Of a stretch of 64,000 bases of DNA, positions 17,272 to 25,478 are shown piece by piece. The first letter of the stretch is position 1. Each line of letters begins with the position of its first letter. The notes under the pieces were generated by a model. It worked only from the letters and a program-made list of their open reading frames with translations. It was not told where the DNA came from and did no database searches. The stretch comes from an uncultured Saprospiraceae bacterium (lineage in GTDB: Bacteria > Bacteroidota > Bacteroidia > Chitinophagales > Saprospiraceae), in the NCBI GenBank assembly GCA_938045585.1, contig CALIAU010000007.1:124001-188000 (forward strand), written 5' to 3'. Made by a program: the position numbers and the translations under genes.

Positions 17272-18060
17272 CTATTCTCTGTTACATAAAGCATAATGCT
17301 TTTCAGCTAAGCTTTTGTTCCCCTGTTTATCATAAATTCCTCCTAAAAAACAATTCGCATCTCTATTTCCAGGTTCAAGTTCCAAAATTGAGTTAAATCG
17401 AGCAATTGCCCTATCAATTTGGTTCGTTTTTATAGATAAGCGTCCTAATTGGGATAAAACGCTAATATTCTCAGGATGTTCTCTATTTAAGCCCAAAAGT
17501 AGTTGAATTCCCTTCATCGGGTTATCTTCTAAGGGTTTTTCTACATAACAAAGTGCCAAATTCACCTGATGATCGAGATTTTCTGGCTCTAAACTGATTG
17601 CTTGTTCAAAGGCATTTATGGCCTTGTTAAAGCAAAAATCGCGAATATCTGGCTCAGTTTCTCTTTGCAGGCAAATTGTATAGGTTGTTCCAGCAATGGA
17701 CCAACTCTTACTATCTCCCCTTCCTTCTGCTATTTGTTGGGCTATTGCTCCTGATATAGCTTCTTCTTCCTTAGTAAACCAAAATGATGCCTCCTTTTCT
17801 TTGAGTACATATTTCTCTTCTACTGTCTCCGTCTGCTCTAATTGAATTTTTAAGGCATCTAGATACATCGTTTCATCAGCTACTAGGTTCGTTTTAGCGT
17901 CTTTTAGTAGCATATTTAGGCTTATCTTTTCAAAATTTAACTCGCGTGACTTTTCAGCGAGTTTTTGAGAGTTGTCTTTTGTATCGCAGGCAAAATAGAG
18001 TAAGAAAAATAGGCCTAAAAAAAAGGCTATACTTATTGATTTGCTTACTCCTGCTTGCAT
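17272..18060 (-). CDS. TPR-repeat lipoprotein or membrane-anchored protein
   Basis: 262 residues. The N-terminus MQAGVSKSISIAFFLGLFFL continues to a Cys (LYFACDTKDN), a loose lipobox, so it is probably a lipoprotein; a plain membrane anchor is the alternative. After a helical stretch there are TPR repeats in the second half (INAFEQAISLEPENLDHQVN, ISVLSQLGRLSIKTNQIDRA, IARFNSILELEPGNRDANCF). It starts three bases after the HU stop, so the two genes are coupled. The partner bound by the TPRs is unknown. Confidence 0.82.
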   Translation of the reverse strand: MQAGVSKSISIAFFLGLFFLLYFACDTKDNSQKLAEKSRELNFEKISLNMLLKDAKTNLVADETMYLDALKIQLEQTETVEEKYVLKEKEASFWFTKEEEAISGAIAQQIAEGRGDSKSWSIAGTTYTICLQRETEPDIRDFCFNKAINAFEQAISLEPENLDHQVNLALCYVEKPLEDNPMKGIQLLLGLNREHPENISVLSQLGRLSIKTNQIDRAIARFNSILELEPGNRDANCFLGGIYDKQGNKSLAEKHYALCNRE

Positions 18061-18063
18061 AAT

Positions 18064-18378
18064 TTACTCTACATTACTCTTATCGTCCGGTAATTCCTTT
18101 ACATTTTCTTTAACCTGCATCAAGAACGCTTTAGCTGGTTTAAAAGAAGGAATAAAATGTTCTGGTATTTCGATAGCTACATTCTTTTTAATGTGTCGAC
18201 CTACTTTTTTAGCTCTTTTTTTAATAACGAAGGATCCAAATCCTCTTACATAAACATTCTCTCCTCCGGAAAGCGAGCTTTTTACTTCTTTGAAAAACAT
18301 TTCCAATGTCACAAGAACATCTACCTTAGGTACACCAGTTTTCTCAGATATTGTTGCGACTAAATCAGCTTTCCTCAT
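18064..18378 (-). CDS. HU/IHF-family DNA-binding protein
   Basis: 104 residues, the histone-like fold that bends DNA as a dimer. MRKADLVATISEKTGVPKVD is the helical half, and GENVYVRGFGSFVIKKRAKK is the family signature leading into the DNA-binding beta arms (RHIKKNVAIEIPEHFIPSFK; the arm tip has Ile-Pro). The C-terminal tail after position 90 is longer than in HU. It is the first gene of the run HU - TPR lipoprotein - COX24 protein - rng - glycosyltransferase. The 258 bp upstream up to yicC hold divergent promoters but no motif I can fix. Confidence 0.95.
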   Translation of the reverse strand: MRKADLVATISEKTGVPKVDVLVTLEMFFKEVKSSLSGGENVYVRGFGSFVIKKRAKKVGRHIKKNVAIEIPEHFIPSFKPAKAFLMQVKENVKELPDDKSNVE

Positions 18379-18636
18379 TGTGTAATTGCTTTATAATTGT
18401 GTGTTTTCAATATTGCTATAGTTTTTCGGGACTGCAAATTTCGCATTTTTATTGATTTATAATAATTTTCATCAATTTTTTAATTGTAAATCATTCACTT
18501 TCAGCAATATATGTACCTTCCTTGTATAATTTCCCCGATTCTCAAAGCATAGAACTAGTCAAAGTAACGATAAGCACTGTTCCTAAGGGTCTATGAGAAT
18601 TTTTGTAACTATGACATTCATTAAAAACTATAGTCG

Positions 18637-19512
18637 ATGTTGTACTCCATGACAGGGTTTGGAAGGGCTTTTTCAGCTTATAAAGACAAAAAGATAATTT
18701 TTGAGATACGTAGCTTAAATGGTAAAACTACCGACTTGCGCTTGCGCTACCCTTTAAACTACAAGGACAGGGAAATTGAAATCCGTAAGACTGTACTTAA
18801 GGCAATGGAACGTGGTAAGATTGACGGTACGCTCACAATTGAGAGTGAATTAGGGGAAGAGAGTTATACCCTGAACAAAACTCTTTTTAAAAAATATTAT
18901 GGCGAACTAAAGGAGCTTATGGGGGAAACTGACATACAGGGGGGAGACATCTTGCAAAGTATTATGCGGATCCCTAATGTTGTCATGCCTCAAGAGAACA
19001 TTCCTGATGAAGAAGAATGGGAAGTAGTACAAAAACTAATCCTAGAGGCTGTAGAAAACATCAATGCCTTCAGAGAAAAAGAAGGTCATGCTATGTATAA
19101 GGATCTACAAGAAAACATTGAAGGGATTATAAACAACTTAGAAAGTTTGGGTCAGTATGAAGAGCAGCGCATAGAAACTATTAAGACAAAAATGCGTAAG
19201 AATCTTTCTCAGTTTTTGACAGATGAAAAGATAGATCAAAATAGATTTGAGCAGGAACTTTTGTTCTATCTAGAACGTCTAGATATTAATGAAGAGAAAA
19301 TACGATTGAAGCAGCATTGTAAATATTTTTTAGAAGTAATGGATGAAAAGTCTCGATCAAAAGGGAAAAAACTCTCTTTTATTTCTCAAGAAATAGGGCG
19401 AGAAATAAATACCTTAGGGGCAAAAGCACAAGAGCACAATATCCAACAACATGTTGTTTCTATGAAAGACAACCTAGAACGGATCAAAGAAATGAACGCA
19501 AACATATTATAA
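18637..19512 (+). CDS. yicC: YicC/YloC family endoribonuclease
   Basis: 291 residues. The N-terminal signature is SMTGFGRAFSAYKDK and the C-terminal domain (DUF1732) ends GREINTLGAKAQEHNIQQHV. YicC from E. coli has endoribonuclease activity and promotes decay of the sRNA RyhB. I use the TTG at 18637 so that the protein begins (M)LYSMTGFG, close to the common MI-SMTGFG; the ATG at 18646 is the alternative. It precedes gmk by one base, the classic yicC-gmk pairing. Confidence 0.93.
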   Translation: MLYSMTGFGRAFSAYKDKKIIFEIRSLNGKTTDLRLRYPLNYKDREIEIRKTVLKAMERGKIDGTLTIESELGEESYTLNKTLFKKYYGELKELMGETDIQGGDILQSIMRIPNVVMPQENIPDEEEWEVVQKLILEAVENINAFREKEGHAMYKDLQENIEGIINNLESLGQYEEQRIETIKTKMRKNLSQFLTDEKIDQNRFEQELLFYLERLDINEEKIRLKQHCKYFLEVMDEKSRSKGKKLSFISQEIGREINTLGAKAQEHNIQQHVVSMKDNLERIKEMNANIL

Positions 19513-19513
19513 A

Positions 19514-20107
19514 TTGCCAAAGAGTAAATTTCAACAAAAACTAATAGTCTTTACAGCACCTTCTGGAGCTGGTAAAACTACTATTGTACGTTACTTACTG
19601 AATACATATGATTTCTTAGGTTTTTCTATCTCTGCAACGAATAGGAAAATGCGCGATGGTGAGACAGATGGAAAAGACTACTACTTCCTATCTACGGAAG
19701 ATTTTAAAGAAAAAATACATGCGCAAGAATTTATTGAGTGGGAGGAGGTATATAAGGACCAATATTATGGTACACTCAAATCAGAAATAGAAAGACTATG
19801 GGACTTAGAAAAAACTATTGTTTTTGATATGGAAGTCAATGGTGCCTCAGTTATAAAAGAAAAGTATGGGGATCAGGTGCATGTTGTTTTTGTAAAACCG
19901 CCATCCCTAGAAGTTTTAGTAGAACGTCTTAAAAATCGTAAAACAGAATCAGAGGCAAGTCTTAGAAAAAGAATCAAGCGTGTAAAAAGAGAGCTTAGTT
20001 TTGAAAACTCTTTTGACTATGTACTTGTTAATGATGTACTAGATACGACACTAAAGGAAGCGGAAATCATAACTGAATCGTTTATATTTGGTAAACTAAT
20101 TGAATGA
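19514..20107 (+). CDS. gmk: Guanylate kinase
   Basis: Phosphorylates GMP to GDP with ATP. 197 residues. The P-loop is FTAPSGAGKTTIVRYLL, followed by the GMP-binding region (SISATNRKMRDGETDGKDYY) and EEFIEWEEVY-type loop (AQEFIEWEEVYKDQYYGTLK). The start must be the TTG at 19514, one base after the yicC stop: there is no ATG before the P-loop. Its end overlaps apaG by four bases (ATGA), so the three genes form one coupled operon. Confidence 0.96.
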   Translation: MPKSKFQQKLIVFTAPSGAGKTTIVRYLLNTYDFLGFSISATNRKMRDGETDGKDYYFLSTEDFKEKIHAQEFIEWEEVYKDQYYGTLKSEIERLWDLEKTIVFDMEVNGASVIKEKYGDQVHVVFVKPPSLEVLVERLKNRKTESEASLRKRIKRVKRELSFENSFDYVLVNDVLDTTLKEAEIITESFIFGKLIE

Positions 20108-20493
20108 ATTATAAAAGCATCACAGCAGGCATAAAAGTTTCGGTCAAGCCGCGGTTTGAACGTATTGCCTTTGTGGAAAAAGCTCTTCAATTTGTTTTCT
20201 CCTACCAGGTAAATATTGAAAATCATAGCGATAAATCCGTCCAACTTATGAGTAGGCGCTGGATTATTGTAGATGGCTTTGGGTCTAAGCGGATCGTTGA
20301 AGGAGATGGCGTTATAGGCAAGCAACCTGTCTTGAGACCTGGCGATACGCATTCGTATAGTTCTTGGTGTCCACTACCAACTTCTGTAGGCAAGATGTTA
20401 GGCCATTATAACATGTCCGTCGTACATTCTGATGATGTGATAGAGGTAGAGGTTCCGGAGTTTTTATTCCACACTCCATTTAAATTGAACTAA
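20104..20493 (+). CDS. apaG: ApaG protein
   Basis: 129 residues of the ApaG/DUF525 fibronectin-III-like fold. Motifs: AGIKVSVKPRFE, FSYQVNIENHSDKSVQLMSR-type strand, RRWIIVDGFGSKRIVEGDGV and PVLRPGDTHSYSSWCPLPTS. The bacterial protein has been linked to Co2+/Mg2+ efflux and, in eukaryotic relatives, to F-box adaptors; the biochemical role is not settled. It overlaps gmk by four bases. A heptad-word repeat begins eight bases after its stop codon. Confidence 0.95.
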   Translation: MNYKSITAGIKVSVKPRFERIAFVEKALQFVFSYQVNIENHSDKSVQLMSRRWIIVDGFGSKRIVEGDGVIGKQPVLRPGDTHSYSSWCPLPTSVGKMLGHYNMSVVHSDDVIEVEVPEFLFHTPFKLN

Positions 20494-20501
20494 GTTCTAA
20501 G

Positions 20502-20529
20502 TTCTAGACGCTAGACGCTAGATTATTAG
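20502..20529 (+). repeat. Heptad-word repeat, copy A (after apaG)
   Basis: Units GACGCTA-GACGCTA-GATTATTA in tandem, a degenerate 7-bp period, just after the apaG stop. The same word family occurs at 25182-25220 and, inverted, at 25479-25514. Confidence 0.7.
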
Positions 20530-20542
20530 TCTTCGGGAAAAA

Positions 20543-20576
20543 TAAAAAAAGACCCGATAAAACTATCGAGTCTTTT
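20543..20576 (-). terminator. Intrinsic terminator of the tRNA-Phe gene
   Basis: On the minus strand AGACTCGATA pairs with TATCGGGTCT (one G-T pair) and runs into seven T residues (20550-20544). It lies immediately after the tRNA 3' end. Confidence 0.82.
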
Positions 20577-20577
20577 G

Positions 20578-20650
20578 TGGTACCTCCAGGAATCGAACCA
20601 GGGACACATGGATTTTCAGTCCATTGCTCTACCAACTGAGCTAAGGTACC
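20578..20650 (-). tRNA. tRNA-Phe (anticodon GAA)
   Basis: Minus-strand sequence folds as a 73-nt tRNA: acceptor GGTACCT pairs with AGGTACC, D-arm GCTC-AGTTGGTAGA-GAGC, anticodon stem around ACTGAAAAT giving GAA, and T-arm CCTGG-TTCGATT-CCTGG with the invariant GTTCGA. The discriminator base is A and CCA is not encoded. It has its own promoter and terminator. Confidence 0.97.
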
Positions 20651-20663
20651 TCCTTAAGTGACG

Positions 20664-20693
20664 CAAATTTATATCTTTTTTTCTATCGCCCAA
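20664..20693 (-). promoter_or_regulatory. Promoter of tRNA-Phe
   Basis: Read on the minus strand: TTG (20693-20691), a 19-bp spacer, and TAAATTTG (20671-20664), 13 bp before the mature 5' end. The -7 octamer is identical to that of the tRNA-Asn gene. Confidence 0.7.
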
Positions 20694-20774
20694 TCCTTTT
20701 TGAAAAAACTTACAAAGTATAATTTGACCAATTGGCTAGTTTATTCCGTACATATCATATTTTTATATACATAA

Positions 20775-21260
20775 ATGCTTCATAAAGAGAATTCATATGT
20801 CGGTTTTTTAATGAGTCCGCTGGGTATCCTAAAGCTTAGCGCCTCAGAGGACGGGCTGACCTCTGTTAGGGTCGTTGATCATATAGCTGAAGCAAAAGAG
20901 AATGAGCACATTCGTTTTCATAAACGACAACTTAAGGACTACTTCAGTAAACGGACTGCATTGCAAGCCAAGCATTTGGACCTGTCTGCTCATTCTGAAT
21001 TTGATCGTAGGGTTTGGGGTGCCTTGATAGATATTCCCTTGGGTACTACAAAGTCATATAAAGAGCTTTCTCTTGCGATCGAAAACCCTAAGGCTGTTCG
21101 GGCTGTTGGAACGGCAAATGGTCGTAATCCGATTCTTATTATCATCCCTTGCCATAGAGTGATTGGAAGTAATGGGAAGCTAACTGGATTTTCTGCTGGC
21201 ATCGAGAAAAAAAGAGCACTGCTTCTTCATGAGCGGATTTTGCCGCAAGAATTGTTTTAG
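20775..21260 (+). CDS. ogt: Methylated-DNA--protein-cysteine methyltransferase (Ogt type)
   Basis: Suicide repair protein that takes the methyl group from O6-methylguanine onto its own cysteine. 161 residues. The active site is IIPCHRVIGS with acceptor Cys126. The helix-turn-helix that enters the minor groove is seen in TTKSYKELSLAIENPKAVRA-VG with the arginine finger, and NGRNPI binds the flipped base. It is a stand-alone gene, so it is Ogt rather than Ada. Its stop is followed directly by the octad repeat tract. Confidence 0.95.
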   Translation: MLHKENSYVGFLMSPLGILKLSASEDGLTSVRVVDHIAEAKENEHIRFHKRQLKDYFSKRTALQAKHLDLSAHSEFDRRVWGALIDIPLGTTKSYKELSLAIENPKAVRAVGTANGRNPILIIIPCHRVIGSNGKLTGFSAGIEKKRALLLHERILPQELF

Positions 21261-21273
21261 GGTAGGGTGGCAC

Positions 21274-21321
21274 GGTTTCCCGGTTTCATGGTTTCATGGT
21301 ATCACGGTTTCGTGGTTGTTC
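21274..21321 (+). repeat. Octad-word tandem tract (GGTTTCAT type)
   Basis: Six 8-bp units in register: GGTTTCCC, GGTTTCAT, GGTTTCAT, GGTATCAC, GGTTTCGT, GGTTGTTC, ending at the first hairpin of the structured element. It starts 13 bases after the ogt stop. Scattered words of the same type occur at about 25253-25304 in reverse orientation. Confidence 0.75.
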
Positions 21322-21450
21322 GCCTTTGGTGAAGGGTATCAGGGCTTGCGTGAGTGGTGGTAGCAGGCCGATAGGCGTCCGAAGGACCAAGCTGCGGACG
21401 ACACGACCCTAATTCTGGGTGCGTACGCAGACGGAATTAGGGGCACGCCC
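21319..21450 (+). repeat. Structured intergenic element, copy 1
   Basis: About 132 bp. A 5' hairpin TTCGCC-TTT-GGTGAA (21319-21333) is followed by GCGTG (21348-21352), which can pair with CACGC (21444-21448) to close a larger domain. Inside lies a 50-nt core nearly identical to copy 2 at 49746-49795 (from TGGTAGCAGGCCGA to GGACGACACGACC), with mini-hairpins GCC-GATA-GGC and GTCC-GAA-GGAC or the alternative CGTCCG/CGGACG. A variable hairpin CCTAATTC/GAATTAGG (around 21408-21441) carries the palindrome TGCGTACGCA (21420-21429) in its loop. Whether it is transcribed is unknown. I do not recognise a named RNA family. Confidence 0.75.
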
Positions 21451-21547
21451 AAATAATGAGAATAAGAAATCAATGTGTTATTATTGAAATCGGAGTTGGT
21501 GTACGAGGATTATATTCCCTGCGCTTAAGAGTAGCTGAAACGTGCGA

Positions 21548-21676
21548 CTAGGAAAGTCCTTGCATGTTCTTGTTATAAATCCAGATGAGCATGATGATAA
21601 AAAGTATAAGCATAAAGAAAAACTTCCCTAAGCATCCACCCTTTCTACCCCAGTTCGTATTTGTTCCTCCTTCCAT
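21548..21676 (-). CDS. 42-residue single-pass membrane protein, function unknown
   Basis: Minus-strand ORF from ATG at 21676 to TAG at 21548. The product begins MEGGTNTNWGRKGGCLGKFF, followed by a hydrophobic span (FFMLILFIIMLIWIY) and a short polar tail. A Gly/Lys-rich head plus one membrane helix is typical of small bacterial membrane proteins. It lies 65 bp after the stop of the aminopeptidase gene on the same strand and may share its transcript. No homologue is recalled; the coherent membrane segment and proper ends are the only support. Confidence 0.5.
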   Translation of the reverse strand: MEGGTNTNWGRKGGCLGKFFFMLILFIIMLIWIYNKNMQGLS

Positions 21677-21741
21677 TTGATGTAATTATACCGCAAAGAA
21701 AAGATTTAAAACAGAAATAACTTGCCATTTAGTAGCAAAAA

Positions 21742-23511
21742 TCACCCAAGTGGCTTACATTTTTCTTTTAGCCAAGCATCTTCTTTTTCGTTGAGTTGTG
21801 GGCTAAGCCTCTTATACACCTCTTGATGGTAGCGATTTAACCATGATTTTTCGTGGTGATTCATTTTTGTTTCATCTATCATCTTCGTTTCTATAGGAAA
21901 CAGGGTCAGCGTCTCATGTTCGTAAAAGCCTTCCTTAGCGTGCTTCTTAGTCAGTATTAAATTTTCTATGCGAATTCCAAATGCATTGTCTTTATAGAAA
22001 CCTGGTTCGTTGGAGGTAATCATTCCTTCTCTTAAAACCGTGTTTGATCTTGGTGAATTCCCTGCTGTAAAACCTTGGGGGTCTTCGTGTACATTTAGGA
22101 AGAAGCCTACACCATGGCCTGTACCGTGTAGATAATTAAGCCCTTCTTCCCAAAGTGCTTTTCTAGCGAGAATATCTAGTTGTCCGCCTATGGTTCCAAT
22201 GGGATATACTGCATCATCTAAGGCTATATGTCCTTTTAAAACCGCCGTATATGCCGTCTTTACTTCTTGTTGCGGCTCATCAAAACAAAAGGTTCTGGTG
22301 ATATCTGTTGTACCATCAAAATACTGGCCTCCACTATCTACGAGTAAGACACCTTCATTTTGGATTTCTTTACTTTTCTCAAGCTCTGGTCTGTAATGGA
22401 TAACTGCACCATTTGATTTATATCCAACGATGGCTCCAAAGCTTTCTCCAAAGTAGCCTTCTTGTTGTGATCTGAAATGCGCTAATTTCTCTGATAGGTC
22501 AAACTCTGTTATACGCTCTTTGCCTACATGTTCCTCTAACCACATAAAGGTACGTAAGAGGGCAAGGCCATCCTTTTCCATTGCCTTCCTGAAATTAGCA
22601 ATCTCTGTCTCATTTTTTATGGCCTTGAATTGTGTCGTAAAGCTTCTAGCCGCTTTTTTCTTTGAGGAAATATTATCAAAGAGAACTTGGTTTAGTTTAT
22701 TTGGGTCAAAGCCTATTGTCTTCTGTGAATCTTGGTCGGTCAGGTATTGCTCTATTGCATTGTAGGGTTTTATTACAACGCCATAACTCTCTAATGTAGT
22801 TCTAAGGTCTGCTGTCAACTTTACTGCATCTATAAATAAGATGGCTTGTTCTTTTTCTACTACTGTATAGGCAATTGCCACTGGGTTATATGTTACATCG
22901 TTACATCTTATATTATAAAGCCATGCAATATCATCTAGGGTGCTTACAATAAAACTATCCATTCCTTCTGTCTCCATCTTCTTTCTAAGTTGTGCTAATT
23001 TATCTGCACAGCTTTGGCCACAGTATTTTTCATCATGAAGAAAAACGGGATTTGTAGGTACGGCTGGTCTGTCTTCCCAGATTGCATCTATCAGGTCTTG
23101 ATTATATTTAAGCGTAATGTTTGGTAATATCTCTCTGCATTTTTTTACATCGTTTACTGAAAGTGTTTTACCATCAAAACCTAGGACATCGCCTTCTTTT
23201 AAGTTCTCTTTTAGCCAGGTGTAGTGCTGAGGTACAAATTGATTATAGACCTTGTGTAAATCAAAACCACTATCTTCTAGCTCATCGATTGCTTGTAAAA
23301 AATAGCGACTATCTGTAAACACGCCAGCGTGGTCCAAGCTGACTAGAGCCAGTCCCGCAGAGCCCGTAAAACCCGAAATCCATTCTCTAGATTTCCACCT
23401 ATCGGCGACATATTCACTCTTATGCGGGTCACTACTTGGAATAAGGTAGGCACTGATTCCTTCCTCTCGCATTTTATTTCTTAACTTTTCTAGCCTGATT
23501 TTTGTGGTCAA
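21742..23511 (-). CDS. Xaa-Pro aminopeptidase (M24 aminopeptidase P family)
   Basis: Removes an N-terminal residue followed by proline; uses two metal ions. 589 residues, the three-domain long form also found in eukaryotic cytosolic aminopeptidase P: an N-terminal creatinase-like domain (TKIRLEKLRNKMREEGISAY), a second similar domain, and the pita-bread catalytic domain. Metal ligands are in LLVDSGGQYFDGTTDITRTF (two Asp), YLHGTGHGVGFFLNVHEDPQ (His), ITSNEPGFYKD (Glu) and GIRIENLIL (Glu). The start is the ATG at 23511. No signal peptide, so it is cytoplasmic. Confidence 0.95.
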   Translation of the reverse strand: MTTKIRLEKLRNKMREEGISAYLIPSSDPHKSEYVADRWKSREWISGFTGSAGLALVSLDHAGVFTDSRYFLQAIDELEDSGFDLHKVYNQFVPQHYTWLKENLKEGDVLGFDGKTLSVNDVKKCREILPNITLKYNQDLIDAIWEDRPAVPTNPVFLHDEKYCGQSCADKLAQLRKKMETEGMDSFIVSTLDDIAWLYNIRCNDVTYNPVAIAYTVVEKEQAILFIDAVKLTADLRTTLESYGVVIKPYNAIEQYLTDQDSQKTIGFDPNKLNQVLFDNISSKKKAARSFTTQFKAIKNETEIANFRKAMEKDGLALLRTFMWLEEHVGKERITEFDLSEKLAHFRSQQEGYFGESFGAIVGYKSNGAVIHYRPELEKSKEIQNEGVLLVDSGGQYFDGTTDITRTFCFDEPQQEVKTAYTAVLKGHIALDDAVYPIGTIGGQLDILARKALWEEGLNYLHGTGHGVGFFLNVHEDPQGFTAGNSPRSNTVLREGMITSNEPGFYKDNAFGIRIENLILTKKHAKEGFYEHETLTLFPIETKMIDETKMNHHEKSWLNRYHQEVYKRLSPQLNEKEDAWLKEKCKPLG

Positions 23512-23566
23512 TTTGCTCTTTTTTATGTTATTTATTGGAAATCAATCATTTTTATATGATAAAAAC

Positions 23567-23598
23567 TTGTAATATGTCTTTCTTATGGTATATATTTG
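23567..23598 (+). promoter_or_regulatory. Putative promoter of rpoN
   Basis: TTG at 23567-23569, a 21-bp spacer and TATATTTG at 23591-23598, followed by a leader of about 80 bases before the ATG at 23685. The leader holds a short dyad (GGATTCATTTTTTCGAATCC) near 23607-23626. Confidence 0.5.
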
Positions 23599-23684
23599 CG
23601 ACGAAGGATTCATTTTTTCGAATCCTTTTTGTTTGTTTTATGTTAGACAAACAATGATAAGGTAAAATACGAAAATACGAAGAG

Positions 23685-25175
23685 ATGTTAAAGCAGAGTT
23701 TAAATCAGAAGATGTTGCAAAAGTTGTCTCCTCAGCAAATCCAGCTGATGAAATTACTTCAGATACCTACTGCAACATTAGATAACAGGATCAAGGAAGA
23801 GCTAGAGGCGAATCCTGCCCTTGATGAGGGTGAGGAAGAACAAGATGTTTTTGATATTGAGAAAAGAACGGAAGCAGAGGAAGAAAACGGACCAGAGGCG
23901 GAAAGCTTTGAGCTAGATGACTATCTGAATGAATATATAGATGAAGACCCTATAAGTTATAAGCTGATGGCAGATAACTTTAGCTCGACAGAAGAAGACA
24001 AAACGATTCCAATTTCTGTACAACAAAGTTTTCATGAGTATTTAGACAACCAACTAAACATGTTGGGATTAGAGGAAGAAAAGGAAATACTTATAGGTAA
24101 ACAAATCATAGGAAGTATAGATCATGATGGGTATTTAAGAAGAATACCTAAGGCAATTATAGATGATCTTATGTTTACCCAAAACATGGATGCTTCTGAA
24201 GATGAAATACAGTCTGTGCTTAAAATGGTTCAGAACTTTGATCCACCTGGGGTGGGTGCGAGCGATTTACAAGAGTGTCTTATTATCCAGATAGCGCGCA
24301 AGATGGAAATAGAAGATGATACGGATAAGAAGGTTAAGAGGTTGGCGTATAAAATATTAAAGAATCATTTTAATGAGTTTACAAAAAAGCACTACGAGAA
24401 ATTAAAGAAACATATGTTTGTTTCTGAGTCTGAGCTTAAAGATGCTATTGGGGAAATATTAAAACTCAATCCAAAACCAGCAAGTGGTTTTAAGTCGAGC
24501 TCCCGTGGTGCTGTCCAATATATTGTTCCTGATTTTTTCATCTCCAATAGAGATGGTGAATTAGAAATTACACTCAATAGTAAAAATGCTCCTGATCTGC
24601 GCGTCAATGAAAACTATAGAGAGATGCTTATTTCTTATAAGCATTCTGGTCAGGGCAAAAAGAAAACGAAACAAGAAAAAGAGGCGGTCATGTTTATTAA
24701 ACAAAAAATAGACTCCGCTAAATGGTTTATTGATGCAATTAAGCAACGTCAAGAAACCTTATACAAAACAATGTATTCTATCATGCAATACCAGTATGAA
24801 TATTTTGTTTCTGGAGACGAACGTAGACTCAAGCCAATGATTCTAAAAGACATTGCTGAAATTACTGCCCTTGATATTTCTACTGTTTCAAGAGTGGCAA
24901 ATAGTAAGTTTGTTCAAACGGAGTTTGGAACAAAACGCCTTAAGGATTTCTTCTCGGAGTCTTTACAAACGAAAGACGGTACGGAGGTTTCTACTCTGGA
25001 GGTAAAAAATATTTTGTCTGATATAATTGCTGCAGAAAGTAAGCGTAAGCCCTTATCGGATGAAAAGTTGAAAGACTACCTACAAAAGAAAGGATACAAT
25101 ATTGCTCGAAGAACAGTTGCTAAATATAGGGAGCAGTTGAATATTCCTGTGGCTAGGTTGCGGAAGGAGTTGTAG
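23685..25175 (+). CDS. rpoN: RNA polymerase sigma-54 factor
   Basis: Alternative sigma factor that needs AAA+ activators. 496 residues. Region I is the Gln/Leu-rich MLKQSLNQKMLQKLSPQQIQ start, followed by an acidic region II (EEGEEEQDVFDIEKRTEAEE-like stretch, 45-90), the core-binding domain, a helix-turn-helix (LKDIAEITALDISTVSRVAN) and the C-terminal RpoN box ARRTVAKYRE. No sigma-54 activator gene is found in this window. A heptad-word repeat begins seven bases after the stop. Confidence 0.97.
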   Translation: MLKQSLNQKMLQKLSPQQIQLMKLLQIPTATLDNRIKEELEANPALDEGEEEQDVFDIEKRTEAEEENGPEAESFELDDYLNEYIDEDPISYKLMADNFSSTEEDKTIPISVQQSFHEYLDNQLNMLGLEEEKEILIGKQIIGSIDHDGYLRRIPKAIIDDLMFTQNMDASEDEIQSVLKMVQNFDPPGVGASDLQECLIIQIARKMEIEDDTDKKVKRLAYKILKNHFNEFTKKHYEKLKKHMFVSESELKDAIGEILKLNPKPASGFKSSSRGAVQYIVPDFFISNRDGELEITLNSKNAPDLRVNENYREMLISYKHSGQGKKKTKQEKEAVMFIKQKIDSAKWFIDAIKQRQETLYKTMYSIMQYQYEYFVSGDERRLKPMILKDIAEITALDISTVSRVANSKFVQTEFGTKRLKDFFSESLQTKDGTEVSTLEVKNILSDIIAAESKRKPLSDEKLKDYLQKKGYNIARRTVAKYREQLNIPVARLRKEL

Positions 25176-25181
25176 GAAGTA

Positions 25182-25220
25182 AGACGTTAGATATTAGACG
25201 TTAGACGCTAGATTAGACGG
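25182..25220 (+). repeat. Heptad-word repeat, copy B (after rpoN)
   Basis: Tandem 7-bp words: GACGTTA, GATATTA, GACGTTA, GACGCTA, then GATTA-GACGG. It begins seven bases after the rpoN stop and is mirrored in inverted orientation by copy C at 25479-25514. Confidence 0.75.
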
Positions 25221-25316
25221 AGAAAATATTCGTTTACATATAGAGAAGCTCTAGGTTTAAACCGTTAACCCAGCGAAACGGAAACCGCGACACAATGAAA
25301 CCTGTGTTGCATTTTG

Positions 25317-25454
25317 TCAATCAAGCTCTTCATAGTCAGTATATTCTTCTTCAACTTCTTGGTCTGTTTCAGACGTTCCAATTTTCTTCGCAGGAAAAAC
25401 CATTTTGTAAAAGATAAAGCCCAGTGCTGCTATAAAAGCGTATTTAAATAACAT
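25317..25454 (-). CDS. 45-residue membrane-anchored protein with acidic tail
   Basis: Minus-strand ORF, ATG at 25454, TGA at 25317. One N-terminal membrane helix (MLFKYAFIAALGFIFYKMVF) is followed by a short basic stretch (PAKKIG) and an acidic tail (ETDQEVEEEYTDYEELD). The charge order suggests the tail is cytoplasmic. It is preceded by nothing but repeat C and followed by repeat B. Small single-helix proteins with acidic tails are common in Bacteroidota, but I do not name a family. Confidence 0.6.
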   Translation of the reverse strand: MLFKYAFIAALGFIFYKMVFPAKKIGTSETDQEVEEEYTDYEELD

Positions 25455-25478
25455 AGGATAAATATAAGGATTGCAAAA

